From Budvicia diplopodorum (GTDB lineage: Bacteria > Pseudomonadota > Gammaproteobacteria > Enterobacterales > Enterobacteriaceae), in the NCBI RefSeq assembly GCF_009800925.1, contig NZ_WOYF01000008.1, forward strand, positions 1 to 64,000: a stretch of DNA of 64,000 bases, in the 5' to 3' direction. The notes below the pieces were generated by a model that saw only the letters and a list, made by a program, of their open reading frames with translations, made no database searches and was not told the DNA's origin. Below, one piece after another: positions 8,997-19,186 of this stretch. The translations under genes and the position numbers were made by a program. Numbering within the stretch: position 1 is the stretch's first letter; the number at the start of each line of letters is the position of its first letter.

Positions 8997-11522
8997 CTAT
9001 TTCTCTGCCGGTTTTGGCACATATTCACATTGAGCAATCATCTCTTTGGGGCCGTTAAAGGCCTCAACCTTGATGCTGTCTCCGTTGAAACGCTCAATTT
9101 GTACCAGCGCGGTGTGTGCCGAGGTGGCCTGTGCCAGTTCGGAAGAACCAATATCCAGCGTCAGCACGTTCGGATTACCATAGCGGCACAGCCCGGCATG
9201 TTCACCGCCCGATACCGGGTCGTACCACGCACCTTCATGTAACCGAATAACGCCCGGCTTATACCGGTCTGATACCACGGCCCCGGCCAGTACCTGACCG
9301 CGATTATTAAATACTCTGACCGTATCTCCGTTTTTAATCCCGCGGGATTCAGCGTCTTTCGGGCTGATAAACAGCGGTTCCCGACCGTCTACGCCGTAGA
9401 GCTTACGCAGGGTTTCAGATTCACAAAGCTGCGAATGGAGACGGAAATCTGGATGGCAGGATTGCAGATGCAGCGGGAACTTATCCGAAGACGGGCCGCC
9501 GTGAGAACGCTCTGCTTTCTCAAACCACATCGGATGCCCCTGACAGTCTTGGTAATTAAAGGCAGCGATAGTTTTTGAGTAGATCTCAATCAGGCCGCTT
9601 GGCGTGCCCAGCGGTTCCAGATCGGGATCTTCACGGAAAGACTGGTGGCGGACCCACAGGCTTTCACCCTGAAACTCAACGTACTCTTTCTCTTTCCAGA
9701 AGGTATCGAAGTCGGGCAGGGTAATTGATTTCGTTTTCCCCTGCTGTACGCCTTCCTGATAGATGCGCTTAATCCAGCCCATCTCATCCAGACCTTCGCT
9801 AAAGGCAGCTTCACGGTCAAAGCGTTTACACAGCTCGCGGAAAATATCAAAGTCATTGCGCGATTCAAACTGCGGTGTCACCACCTGCTTCATTGAGATT
9901 AAGCCACGGTTAGAGTGGTTACCGAACTGGTCGATATCATTACGTTCGAACTGCGTGGTTGCCGGAAGAACAATGTCTGAGAAGCGGCAGGTGGCATTCC
10001 AGTGGTTATCAACCGTGATAACGGTTTCCAGCGTTTTCCAACCTTCAATCATCCGGTTATATTGCTGATGGCGATGGAACGGGTTGGTTCCGGCAAATAC
10101 GCACATTTTAATCAGCGGCAGCGTAACGGCTTTACCGTTCCAGTTAATGGATTTGCCGGGGCTGAGCATGGCATCAACAAACCGGGCAATCGGAATAGAA
10201 CTGCTATAGTTTTTGAAGTCGCCGTTATGAATTGGCGGCGTGGCGGTGGCTCCTGAGAATCCACCCAAAATAACGCCTTTACGGGTTGGAACACCGGCAC
10301 CGTTGTAGTGCCAGCCGAAGCCAAAGCCTCCGCCCGGTAGCCCGATTTGTCCCAACATCGCGGCAATGACCACAATCATCCACGCCCACTGCTCGCCGTG
10401 TTGCATGCGCTGAACGCACCAGCCGGCAATAATCTGGGTTCTGTCGGTAGACATTTGTTTTGCCAGCGCCCGAATAACGTCGGCGTCAATGCCACATATT
10501 TTGGCTGCCCATTCGGCATCTTTTGGCTGGCCGTCAGTAGCGCCTAGCAGGTACGGCAGGAACTGTTCGAAGCCGACGCAGAACTCGTTTAGGAAACGCT
10601 TATCGTGCAGGTTTTCGCTGTAAATCGTATGGGCAATCGCCAACTGCAACGGAACGTCGGTTTGAGGATTCAGGGCGATGTGCTGCACCTTATCCCGGCC
10701 CAGATAATCGTGAGTTGATGAAACGGTCGGATCGATACTAACAACTTTAATTTCGCCGCTGGCTACTTTCTCTTTTAACTGAGCGTAGTAGGCATATTCA
10801 TCATGATCCGGACACCACCAGGCAACCTGCAGGTTTTTATACGGGTCGGAACCCCAAATAACGATGGTTTTGCTGTTTTTAAGCACCAGTGGCCACGAAG
10901 TTTGTTGCTCATACACTTCCATCGCGCCAACAACGCGGGGCAGAATCACCTGAGCAGCGCCGGTTGAATAGTCACCGCCGGTACTTAATGAGGTACCGTG
11001 CAGGCTAATGGCGCGGCTCAGCATGGCGCCCGGGTTATGTAACATACCGGTTGACTGCCAGCCGCTGCTGGTCAGCAGTGCGGATGGGCCGTACTGGGTT
11101 TGGACGCGCTCTAATTCCTGATAAAACAGATCCAGCGCTTCATCCCAACTGACTCGGACAAACCGGTTATCACCGCGTTGGGTGGTGTCACTGTTATGGC
11201 GATTACGTAACCAGTCAACGCGCACCATCGGATAGCGAACCCGTGAAGTGGCATACACATGGTCAGCCAGCCCGTTGATCATCTTGGTGGGGTGCGCGTC
11301 TAGCTCAAAGGGAACGGCTTCGACAAAGCGGCCGTTGACCACTTTGGCGCGGATTGCTCCCCAGTGGGAGCCGGTTAATACTAAACGAGTGGTATCGGCA
11401 CTGGCCTGCGCTTTGGCAGAAACCAGCAGCGACGGACTTAATAAACCGACGGCAGCACAGGCTCCCATACCGGATAAAAAGTGGCGTCTGGATACGTTCA
11501 TGGCGTTAGTTTTCATATTCAT
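8997..11522 (-). CDS. torA: TorA, periplasmic trimethylamine-N-oxide reductase
   Basis: This 841-residue molybdopterin enzyme of the DMSO-reductase family reduces TMAO to trimethylamine as an anaerobic respiratory acceptor. A twin-arginine signal (SRRHFLSGMG, residues 11-20) with hydrophobic core ends near AKAQA. The mature protein begins with GSHWGAIRAKV and keeps the Mo-cofactor regions typical of TorA, including the Ser-ligand region TSSGWQSTG and IIAGWCVQRMQHGEQ. The start has a good ribosome site (AGGAG, 7 bases upstream). It follows torC by 23 bases; torD follows after an unusually long gap. Confidence 0.95.
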   Translation of the reverse strand: MNMKTNAMNVSRRHFLSGMGACAAVGLLSPSLLVSAKAQASADTTRLVLTGSHWGAIRAKVVNGRFVEAVPFELDAHPTKMINGLADHVYATSRVRYPMVRVDWLRNRHNSDTTQRGDNRFVRVSWDEALDLFYQELERVQTQYGPSALLTSSGWQSTGMLHNPGAMLSRAISLHGTSLSTGGDYSTGAAQVILPRVVGAMEVYEQQTSWPLVLKNSKTIVIWGSDPYKNLQVAWWCPDHDEYAYYAQLKEKVASGEIKVVSIDPTVSSTHDYLGRDKVQHIALNPQTDVPLQLAIAHTIYSENLHDKRFLNEFCVGFEQFLPYLLGATDGQPKDAEWAAKICGIDADVIRALAKQMSTDRTQIIAGWCVQRMQHGEQWAWMIVVIAAMLGQIGLPGGGFGFGWHYNGAGVPTRKGVILGGFSGATATPPIHNGDFKNYSSSIPIARFVDAMLSPGKSINWNGKAVTLPLIKMCVFAGTNPFHRHQQYNRMIEGWKTLETVITVDNHWNATCRFSDIVLPATTQFERNDIDQFGNHSNRGLISMKQVVTPQFESRNDFDIFRELCKRFDREAAFSEGLDEMGWIKRIYQEGVQQGKTKSITLPDFDTFWKEKEYVEFQGESLWVRHQSFREDPDLEPLGTPSGLIEIYSKTIAAFNYQDCQGHPMWFEKAERSHGGPSSDKFPLHLQSCHPDFRLHSQLCESETLRKLYGVDGREPLFISPKDAESRGIKNGDTVRVFNNRGQVLAGAVVSDRYKPGVIRLHEGAWYDPVSGGEHAGLCRYGNPNVLTLDIGSSELAQATSAHTALVQIERFNGDSIKVEAFNGPKEMIAQCEYVPKPAEK

Positions 11523-11545
11523 TGGTTTCTCCTGACGGCGTCCTG

Positions 11546-12709
11546 TTATTTTTGTTGTTCTTTAGGCATGTCTGATGCATTTACCTGCAAATATTTCAAC
11601 AAGATGCGCTCTTCCTGCGTATTCAGACTGGTAAAACCAATCATCCCTTTCAGGGTGCCGATCCAAGCGTTGGCATCGTAGTGTTTGATATCCGGCGCGC
11701 CGTGGCACTGATTACAGGTGCTGTTGTAAAGCGTTCCTGCGTATTCCCATATTGGTTCAACGCGATTAATCAGCTCGCCTTTTTGTATCCATGCAGTGGT
11801 GCTCACTTTGCTCCACTTAGCGTCGGTATCTTTAACCACGGTTTGTTCCAGAACCTTGGCCCGCTGCTGCACTTCACCTCTCAGGGTGGACACGAAGATC
11901 CGCTTGCCCGGTAAGAGGGAAAGTACCCGCTGGCGTCCGTCGGTTTCAGTCCAGCCTTCAATGCTGACTTCCAGCCAGTCGCCGTCACGTTTGAGCACTT
12001 TGATTTCAGAGGCCGGCAGCAGTGAACCTTCAGGCTCTTTATCGCCTTTGTTGGCAAAGATAGGCTTCTGATTCAGGGTGTATAACGTATTGGCGTCAGA
12101 CTGAGCCTCGGCATCTTTCACCAGCTTCTCGAAATCTTTCTTTAGCCCGGTGCTCATGTCAGGCATTTGATGCGCCAGACCTTTATGGCAACTGATACAG
12201 CTTTGGTTATCTTTGGCCGCGATTTTCATCTGCTTGGCGGCTTCCGGATGCTGCTTGGTATGGTCCATCGCGTCGTAATCGTGGCAAGAACGGCAGGTGG
12301 CAGAGTTATTGGCTTTCATCCGCGCCCACTCGCGTTCGGCCAGCTCGGCCCGCTTGGCTTCAAATTTTTCAGGGGTATCGATTGAACCGGTGATGAACTT
12401 TTGATAAAGATCGTTAGTGGCTTCGAGCTTCCGGCCAATGGTGGCTAACGTTCCCGGTGGGATGTGGCAGTCGCTACATTCAGCCCGAACGCCCGAGGCG
12501 TTACTGAAGTGAGCGGTTTGTTTATATTCTTTATAAACCGTATCTTCCATCTCGTGGCAACTGACACAAAACTTTGTCGATCCGGTAATTTCAATACCCG
12601 CATGTGGGAGTAAGATCGCAGCGACACCAATAATGATTCCGATAGTTAAAATAGCAAGAACGGACCATTTTTTGCTCGGCGTCTTTAATTTCAGCCACAG
12701 ACTTTTCAT
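11546..12709 (-). CDS. torC: TorC, pentahaem c-type cytochrome
   Basis: This 387-residue membrane-anchored cytochrome (NapC/NirT family N-terminal part) carries electrons from menaquinol to TorA. An N-terminal anchor spans about residues 15-34. Five CxxCH haem motifs are visible: Cys48-His52, Cys78-His82, Cys139-His143, Cys171-His175 and, in the C-terminal domain, Cys332-His336. In E. coli the C-terminal haem domain also down-regulates TorS signalling when immature. It is the first gene of torCAD and is divergent from torR, with the tor-box region between. Confidence 0.95.
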   Translation of the reverse strand: MKSLWLKLKTPSKKWSVLAILTIGIIIGVAAILLPHAGIEITGSTKFCVSCHEMEDTVYKEYKQTAHFSNASGVRAECSDCHIPPGTLATIGRKLEATNDLYQKFITGSIDTPEKFEAKRAELAEREWARMKANNSATCRSCHDYDAMDHTKQHPEAAKQMKIAAKDNQSCISCHKGLAHQMPDMSTGLKKDFEKLVKDAEAQSDANTLYTLNQKPIFANKGDKEPEGSLLPASEIKVLKRDGDWLEVSIEGWTETDGRQRVLSLLPGKRIFVSTLRGEVQQRAKVLEQTVVKDTDAKWSKVSTTAWIQKGELINRVEPIWEYAGTLYNSTCNQCHGAPDIKHYDANAWIGTLKGMIGFTSLNTQEERILLKYLQVNASDMPKEQQK

Positions 12710-12771
12710 TTTGAATTCCTTAATTATGGCATGGACGGTATTTTTATTATTTCTGATATACTAGCCCTTAT

Positions 12772-12834
12772 ATATGAATAGAGTTGCGGTCATATGTGAA
12801 CAGCCAAATATAAAATATGAAAAAATATGAAAAT
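12772..12834 (-). promoter_or_regulatory. Four tor-box-like decamers upstream of torCAD
   Basis: Four direct decamers resembling the TorR box CTGTTCATAT (read on the minus strand, toward torC) occur at 12772-12781 (9/10), 12794-12803 (9/10), 12815-12824 (8/10) and 12825-12834 (8/10). Start-to-start spacings are 22, 21 and 10 bases, close to whole helical turns. They lie between torC and torR, where TorR binds in E. coli. They probably activate torCAD and may affect torR itself. Confidence 0.75.
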
Positions 12835-12867
12835 AATTATTATTAGAAATACGGTTCGGGTGAGTAA

Positions 12868-13572
12868 ATGAAAAAATGGCATGTAGTCGTAGTAGAAGAC
12901 GACGAAATAACGCGTTGTCGATTGATTAGCTATTTTCATCAAGAGGGATATCAAGTTTCTGAAGCAGCCAACGCCGTTCAGTTGAGAGAGGTGATGGCAC
13001 TGCAACGTGTTGATTTGATTTTATTAGACATTAATTTGCCCGATGAGAATGGACTATTATTAACCCGGCAGTTAAGAGAGCGTTCTGATATCGGTATTAT
13101 TCTTGTCACCGGCAGAACCGACAGCGTCGATCGTATTGTCGGTCTCGAAATGGGTGCCGATGACTATGTGACTAAACCGGTAGAATTAAGGGAATTGGCG
13201 GTCAGAGTGAAAAACTTGCTGTGGCGGATTTCATTGGTTGAAAAAGCCGAGCAAAACGCTCAGCTACCGGATAACGATCAAACGATTCACTTTGAAAACT
13301 ATCGTCTTGATATTCCCAAGCGTAAGCTGTGGTTCGGCGAAAATTTAACTAAGCTGACCCGTTCTGAATTTGAGCTGCTGCTGGCTTTTTCTCGCTATCC
13401 TCAGCAGGTGCTGAGCCGGGAACGGCTGCTGTCGATGATCTCTCACCGCAATGGTAGCCCTGATGAACGCACCATTGATGTGCTGATCCGCCGCCTGCGC
13501 AATAAGCTACACCCAGAGCTGTTTACCTCGATTCATGGCGAAGGTTATTTATTCTGCGCTGAGGTGGAATAA
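12868..13572 (+). CDS. torR: TorR, OmpR-family response regulator
   Basis: This 234-residue regulator has a receiver domain with acidic pair Asp11/Asp12, phospho-acceptor Asp54 (LLDINLP) and Lys103. A C-terminal winged helix ends in the typical RTIDVLIRRLRNKLHPE segment. Phosphorylated by TorS, it activates torCAD. It is divergent from torC, and its 3' end overlaps the 3' end of torT on the other strand by 28 bases. Confidence 0.95.
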   Translation: MKKWHVVVVEDDEITRCRLISYFHQEGYQVSEAANAVQLREVMALQRVDLILLDINLPDENGLLLTRQLRERSDIGIILVTGRTDSVDRIVGLEMGADDYVTKPVELRELAVRVKNLLWRISLVEKAEQNAQLPDNDQTIHFENYRLDIPKRKLWFGENLTKLTRSEFELLLAFSRYPQQVLSRERLLSMISHRNGSPDERTIDVLIRRLRNKLHPELFTSIHGEGYLFCAEVE

Positions 13573-14621
13573 ACCTGATACTCGGGGTGAAAATCACCGG
13601 GTGACAGGGATAGGTTAACCTGTATCTTTGAGATATTTTCTGGCGTTAAGGTCAGGATAGTGGGACCAATGTCGGCTAAAAAGGGCTCCTTTTGCAGTAG
13701 CCGGATTGCCTGATCGATGCTCAGCCTGCCCTGTAGCACCATTTGATCGCTGTTAGCCATTAATACCCGATGTCTTTTTAAACCCCGATAGACTTCGTGG
13801 GAAAGGTAAAAAGAGACCAGATCAATTTTTCCGTTCAGCTTTCTTAACTGTAGCTCAGGAATGGCGGCCTCTATGGCCACTGCGCTCCCTGCGATAAGGT
13901 TAATATCCGGATGCTTTTCCAACATGTGCTGCAATAAATTACGCTGTACTTCGAGGTCGTTATCTCCCCAGGCAATATCCACCACCCGGACGTTGTGGTT
14001 AGCAATTGCCTGATTAAAGCTCTTTTCCGTTAAGTCGGTACCGCCGCGATTTTTCGGGCCGGGAAGCAATAGCACGTTAATTGGCCGATGTTCCGACAGC
14101 TTAGCCAGAAATAGCCCGACGTTGTGGCCCATTTCACTCCAGGGAACGCCGACTCTGGCAGCAATATTTTGCTGACTGACTTCATTCACCAGCCCTAACA
14201 CTGGAATATTGCCAACTAGCTCGGGAAGCCGTTCGTTAATTTTATCGTGAGAGACCGCACCTAGCAGGATGGCGTCGGCTTTCCAGCTGGCGCACTGGCG
14301 TAGCTGCTCAAGCTGCAGAGCATAATTGTCATAGCCTCCAGCATCATAAACCTGTAGCTGAATGCCGGATTCCCGCGATTGTTCAACCATGCCGTAGTTA
14401 ACCGATAGCCAGTAGGAGTCTTTAAGGTGAGGGTAAAGCGCGCATAGTCGCCACGGTCGTTTAGCCGGTTTTGACCGGTACACCACTTTTTCAGGTTTTG
14501 TCGTATATGAAAACCCCGGAGACCAAAGGTTAATTTCTCCGACAAAAGCTGTAACGGAAAAACTTATTAAAAGTAAAATAAAGGTAAATAAGCGCATAGA
14601 AAAAATAGTCATATCACTCAT
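13545..14621 (-). CDS. torT: TorT, periplasmic TMAO-binding protein
   Basis: This periplasmic binding protein of the type-1 (ribose-binding-like) fold has about 358 residues. An N-terminal signal peptide (about residues 9-26) precedes WRLCALYPHLKDSYWLSVNYGM, the start of the first lobe. TorT binds TMAO and presents it to the sensor domain of TorS. It lies between torR and torS and is divergent from torS, as in E. coli. The start is uncertain: ATG codons at 14621, 14612 and 14597 are all possible and none has a strong ribosome site. Confidence 0.93.
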   Translation of the reverse strand: MSDMTIFSMRLFTFILLLISFSVTAFVGEINLWSPGFSYTTKPEKVVYRSKPAKRPWRLCALYPHLKDSYWLSVNYGMVEQSRESGIQLQVYDAGGYDNYALQLEQLRQCASWKADAILLGAVSHDKINERLPELVGNIPVLGLVNEVSQQNIAARVGVPWSEMGHNVGLFLAKLSEHRPINVLLLPGPKNRGGTDLTEKSFNQAIANHNVRVVDIAWGDNDLEVQRNLLQHMLEKHPDINLIAGSAVAIEAAIPELQLRKLNGKIDLVSFYLSHEVYRGLKRHRVLMANSDQMVLQGRLSIDQAIRLLQKEPFLADIGPTILTLTPENISKIQVNLSLSPGDFHPEYQVYSTSAQNK

Positions 14622-14819
14622 TATATTTATAAGATTAATGCGATAATTTATCTTGGTGATAAATTTACTGCTTTAAAATAAGCCATAAATAAAATATCTA
14701 CTACTGTTATTTTTTCGCTACGGCACTCTATTATTCATTAAGAGATCACAACACAGAAAAATAGTTATCTGATAAACTGTTTGGAAATATATTCATACAT
14801 CTTGAGTCAATAAATCTGA

Positions 14820-17558
14820 ATGTCGTTAACTCACCGCTTGTGGTTGGCTTTTGTGCTGATGGCCATGTTGTCACTGACCAGCGCCCTGATCGGCTGGGCT
14901 GGGTTTCGTCATATCAAGCAGATTGAACAGCAAAGCACCGTAAACCTGCTGCCCACCATGAAAACCGCATTTCAACTGAATGAGGCGGGGGCCTATATTC
15001 TTTTCTCCGGTCAGGCTCTGAATGAAGTCACTTCAGAAGATGAGCGTCAGGCTCAGGGAAAAATATTAACTACTCAAAGTATCCGAATCCGTAGCCTGCT
15101 TTCTCAATTACAGGATTCTGGTTTTGATACGTCCAAAATTAAGCAACAGGAACTACGGCTTTCGGAGCACCTCAGCACGCAGGGAGCGTTAGTTGAAAAT
15201 CGTTTAGTGGCTGACCGGCAGTTCAGCGATATTCACGACCGTATCGCCTTAGCGGCCAATCAAATAACGGTATTAAGTAAAAGCCAGGTCAGTAATGCCG
15301 GTACGGCGGTGAGCGCCAACATTGCGACTATCTATGATGATGTTGAAAAAAATAACCACAAAGCGGTTGAGAATGCTCTCGATCGTTTAGTGGAGGTTGA
15401 TTTGGATCATCAAAGCCGGATGACCGAACTGCACGAACAATCACTGATAGTGGCTAATTTGCTATCTCAGGCAGTCAATACCGTATCGGAAGAGAAGCTA
15501 AGCGAAATTGAAACCCATTTTGGCCAACTGGTCACCATCGTAAAACGCCGTATTCAACTGGTTGAGGACCCGCATCGCCGCTCTCTGCTGTTGCCGCTGC
15601 TTACCGATCTGGAATCTTACTATGGCCTGTTTGAATATAAACGTGAAAGTATGGACATTCAGCGGCGGCTGAGCCTGTCCGGCCAATATAGCTTACTGCT
15701 ATTTTCTCAGTTTAATAGTGAGTTAGACGCTTTAGTGCGACAGGTTAATGCGCAGAGCCAGCAAGATTTGGAACAGATAAGCGTGGCCCGTGATACTAGC
15801 CAGAATTTACTGGTGGTGATGAGTATCCTCTCTTTAGTGGCACTGCTGTTTATTCTTTGGTGGATCGTCTGGCGCTCTGTAGCCAAGCCGTTAACCATGC
15901 AGACTGAAGCGCTTGAGCGAATTCTCGATGGCGATCTACAAACTCCGCTGCCTCAGACGATTTCAGCCAGCGAGCTAAAAACCATTGGTTCTCTGGTTGA
16001 ACGATTTCGGACCAACACGCTGTCTCTTCATCATCAACAGCGTCATTTAGAGATGTTGGTCGCCCAGAGAACGGAACAGCTGAATGAACTGGTTCAACAG
16101 CATACTTTGGCCCGGCAGGATGCTGAAATGGCCAATAAGGCTAAGTCGACGTTTTTAGCCACCATGAGCCATGAGATCCGCACTCCGCTCAACGGTATTT
16201 TGGGAACGGCCGAGCTATTGCTGCTAAAACCGCTTTCCGATGAGGATCGGTCCGCTATCGAAGTGATTAACGGCAGCGGGGAAAATCTACTCTCGATACT
16301 CAACGATATTCTGGATTATTCGTCGATAGAAACCGGAAAAGTCGTCATTTCATCTTCTGCGTTTGCACCGGACCTACTGATTCAGCAGGCTTATCAGTTA
16401 ATGAGCAGCGCCGCTCACAAAAAGGGCTTAACGCTGCGCGTTGAACAGGATCCAGCCCTGCCGGACTATCTTAATGCCGACAGGCAGCGGGTGTGGCAAA
16501 TTGTCTGTAATTTGGTGAGTAATGCGATCAAGTTTACCGACAGCGGTAGCATTACGCTGAGTAGCCGAAAAAAGGAAAACAGGTGGCAAATTTCCGTGTC
16601 CGATACCGGTATTGGTATTGCGGCCGAGCAGCAAAACACCCTGTTTCAGCCGTTTACTCAATTAACCCATCGGCGGGGTGGTACCGGTCTTGGGCTAACG
16701 ATTTGTCGGCGTTTGTCTCAGGCGATGAACGGGGAGCTATCGTTTAGCAGTCAGTACGGAAAAGGGAGCTGCTTTACGCTGTGTCTTCCGCTTGAACCAG
16801 CCATAAAACCGCTTGGCATTTCTCAGCCTGTGTTACAGCCTATTGAGCAGTTTGCGGGTTCTCATTTGCTGCTTATAGAGGATAACCTGATTAATCAACG
16901 GGTGACGACGGCGTTACTGCATCAGCTCAAGGTGCAGGTCACCGTAGCCAGTACCGCCACGGAGGCGATTGATTTGTTGTCTAATTCACTACCGCGTTTT
17001 GATATGGCATTGGTCGATTTGGATTTACCCGATATGGATGGCTGTGAACTGGCTACCCGACTAAAAGATTTGGTGCCTGATTTACCGCTAACGGCTTTTA
17101 GCGCCCACCTTCTAAGCCATCTTCCACAGCGCTGCTATCAGTCCGGCTTTATCGGATTTTTGAGTAAACCGCTGCGCTTAAGCGAATTAACCGAATATCT
17201 GTCGGCCCATTTAACCGGTGAAAAAGCCATCTCCGTGAACGAAACCTTAAACACAAAACAGCTACAGGAAGATCTTCAGCTATTTGGCCCGGTAAAGCTC
17301 AGCCAGTGGCTTAGCCTGTATCGTGAGAATAATTTACCGCTGATTGAAACGCTGAAATCAGCCCATCGGGCCGGAGATACTGAAAAAGTACGAACGCTGG
17401 CCCATCAGCTAAAAAGCAGCAGCGAAAGCCTGTGTCTGAGCGCATTAGCCCACTATTTTCGTGATATTGAACAAACTCGCTGGCTGGATGAAGCGATGTT
17501 GGATAGCCTGGTACTAAACGGCCTGAACTCAATTGATAAAGCGTTGAAACGCGGGTAG
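14820..17558 (+). CDS. torS: TorS, hybrid sensor histidine kinase
   Basis: This 912-residue tripartite kinase senses TMAO through TorT. Visible parts in order: TM1 (about 8-28), a helical periplasmic sensor (about 30-328), TM2 (about 329-350), HAMP (about 351-405), the kinase core with phospho-histidine His451 in ATMSHEIRTPLNG, an ATP-binding domain with NLVSNAIKF and DTGIGI, a receiver with LVDLDLPDMDG, and a C-terminal HPt domain with LAHQLKSSSE. This supports the known His-Asp-His-Asp relay to TorR. It is divergent from torT with 198 bases between. Confidence 0.95.
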   Translation: MSLTHRLWLAFVLMAMLSLTSALIGWAGFRHIKQIEQQSTVNLLPTMKTAFQLNEAGAYILFSGQALNEVTSEDERQAQGKILTTQSIRIRSLLSQLQDSGFDTSKIKQQELRLSEHLSTQGALVENRLVADRQFSDIHDRIALAANQITVLSKSQVSNAGTAVSANIATIYDDVEKNNHKAVENALDRLVEVDLDHQSRMTELHEQSLIVANLLSQAVNTVSEEKLSEIETHFGQLVTIVKRRIQLVEDPHRRSLLLPLLTDLESYYGLFEYKRESMDIQRRLSLSGQYSLLLFSQFNSELDALVRQVNAQSQQDLEQISVARDTSQNLLVVMSILSLVALLFILWWIVWRSVAKPLTMQTEALERILDGDLQTPLPQTISASELKTIGSLVERFRTNTLSLHHQQRHLEMLVAQRTEQLNELVQQHTLARQDAEMANKAKSTFLATMSHEIRTPLNGILGTAELLLLKPLSDEDRSAIEVINGSGENLLSILNDILDYSSIETGKVVISSSAFAPDLLIQQAYQLMSSAAHKKGLTLRVEQDPALPDYLNADRQRVWQIVCNLVSNAIKFTDSGSITLSSRKKENRWQISVSDTGIGIAAEQQNTLFQPFTQLTHRRGGTGLGLTICRRLSQAMNGELSFSSQYGKGSCFTLCLPLEPAIKPLGISQPVLQPIEQFAGSHLLLIEDNLINQRVTTALLHQLKVQVTVASTATEAIDLLSNSLPRFDMALVDLDLPDMDGCELATRLKDLVPDLPLTAFSAHLLSHLPQRCYQSGFIGFLSKPLRLSELTEYLSAHLTGEKAISVNETLNTKQLQEDLQLFGPVKLSQWLSLYRENNLPLIETLKSAHRAGDTEKVRTLAHQLKSSSESLCLSALAHYFRDIEQTRWLDEAMLDSLVLNGLNSIDKALKRG

Positions 17559-17931
17559 AACGAGCATAGCGAATATTTCTATTCGATTCTAATGACCAAC
17601 GCCGCGATCTTTTGGGTAATTATTTAAACCGTGAACCGTATCATTTCTGCTTACGGCCCTCGTGACTGAATAACCCTGAGCGATAAAGCTAAGCCATTAC
17701 AATAAATTACCGTAAGTTATCGGTTCATTATTATTTTCAGCCCGATCTTTTTTGTGCGGATGAACAATACCTCATCGCATATCCGGGATATTCTTGTGGC
17801 ATCAACCAAGACATTGCAGCGCCGATCCTATAATAAGCAACGATAGAATAAGCAAAGATAGCCTGGCTGTTTATTCAACGGATATTCAACCGCTCGAATT
17901 ACCGGATTCAGTCCTATTTTGAGAGACTTAA
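17559..17931. other. Intergenic region torS-cdaR with a short tandem repeat
   Basis: This 373-base gap has no gene. Two adjacent 15-mers, AATAAGCAACGATAG and AATAAGCAAAGATAG (17832-17861, one mismatch), lie about 70-100 bases before cdaR and may be regulatory or a slippage product. No clear torS terminator is seen. Confidence 0.4.
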
Positions 17932-19068
17932 ATGCACATTACCCGATCCAATTACCTTAAAGATTCCACTGCGCGTCAGATTGTTCAGCGCACGATGAGT
18001 ATTATTCAATACTCGGTAAACGTTATGGATGAACACGGGGTAATCATTGCGTCCGGAGAGCCTTCCCGCATTCATCAACGTCATGAAGGGGCGGTGCTAG
18101 CCCTGACCGAAAACCGTATCGTGGAAATTGACACCGCTACGGCAAGCCAGCTAAAAGGCGTTAAACCGGGAATTAATCTGCCAATCAGCTTTCAGGATCG
18201 GCTTATCGGCGTTTTGGGCATATCCGGAGAGCCTTCAGAAGTCAGGGCCTACGCCGAGCTGGTAAAAATGGCCGCAGAGCTGATTATTGAACAAATGGCG
18301 CTGCTGGAACAAAAACAGTGGGATAAACGTTACCGGGAAGAGCTGGTTAATCAACTGATTCTAAAAGATGTCTACTCGTCATCGCTAAGCTCGATGGTCT
18401 CCTATCTGGGGGTTAATTTATTGCAACCCAGAGTAGTATTAATTATTGAGCTACATCAGCCTGACAGTGAGGTGCTGCGTAACCTGATTGAGTTCTTTGA
18501 ATACAGTGCCCGGGATCATTTGGTCACCTTTACTGACTTTAATGAGTTAGTTGTGCTGAAACCCGTCACGGTTAAGCAAGACCGCTGGGATCCTCAACAG
18601 GAACTGGTAGAGCTACAGCGTTTCAAAGGGCAGATGGAGTCAGCCGGGTTCTCCCGTATGATTGTCGGCGGCTATTTTGCTGGCGAAGGGGGGATTCGCC
18701 GCTCCTATCAGTCTGCCAAAGCCACTCAGGTTATGGCTCAGCGCATGAAGCTCAAAAACAAGTATGTGTTTTATTCCGACCATACCTTACCTGCGCTGTT
18801 GGGGGGGCTGGCAGATAGCTGGCAGGCTCAGGAATTATCAAAAGTGTGGCTAAAGTTGGTTTCTCAGGATAGCAAAGGCATTTTACAGGTTACGCTGAAG
18901 CAATATTTTGAACAGAACTGTGATCTTTCTCAAACCGCCGCCAGCCTACACATTCATATCAATACATTACGCTATCGATTACAGCGTATAGAAGAGATAA
19001 CTGCGTTAAAGATTAACGACTTACAGCAGGCCGTTTGGCTTTACATCGGTATGCAATTACAGCGTTGA
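17932..19068 (+). CDS. cdaR: CdaR-type sugar-diacid/glycerate transcriptional regulator
   Basis: This 378-residue protein begins with the sugar-diacid recognition domain (about 1-135: YSVNVMDEHGVIIASG, LPISFQDRLIGVLGISGEP). It ends in the PucR-type helix-turn-helix (QTAASLHIHINTLRYRLQRI, about 340-360). E. coli CdaR senses glycerate and activates glucarate, galactarate and glycerate genes. Here it lies directly before a GntP-type permease and a glycerate kinase, so it probably activates those. Length matches the family (385 in E. coli). Confidence 0.9.
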   Translation: MHITRSNYLKDSTARQIVQRTMSIIQYSVNVMDEHGVIIASGEPSRIHQRHEGAVLALTENRIVEIDTATASQLKGVKPGINLPISFQDRLIGVLGISGEPSEVRAYAELVKMAAELIIEQMALLEQKQWDKRYREELVNQLILKDVYSSSLSSMVSYLGVNLLQPRVVLIIELHQPDSEVLRNLIEFFEYSARDHLVTFTDFNELVVLKPVTVKQDRWDPQQELVELQRFKGQMESAGFSRMIVGGYFAGEGGIRRSYQSAKATQVMAQRMKLKNKYVFYSDHTLPALLGGLADSWQAQELSKVWLKLVSQDSKGILQVTLKQYFEQNCDLSQTAASLHIHINTLRYRLQRIEEITALKINDLQQAVWLYIGMQLQR

Positions 19069-19186
19069 TTTGTCGTTTCCTACAGTTTTTTCCGCCAAAT
19101 CATCCGGCGATTTAGCCGGATGTATCAAGCTTTAGTCTGCACGACCAGACACAATTACCCTGGAACATTATATTTGGAGAATAATA

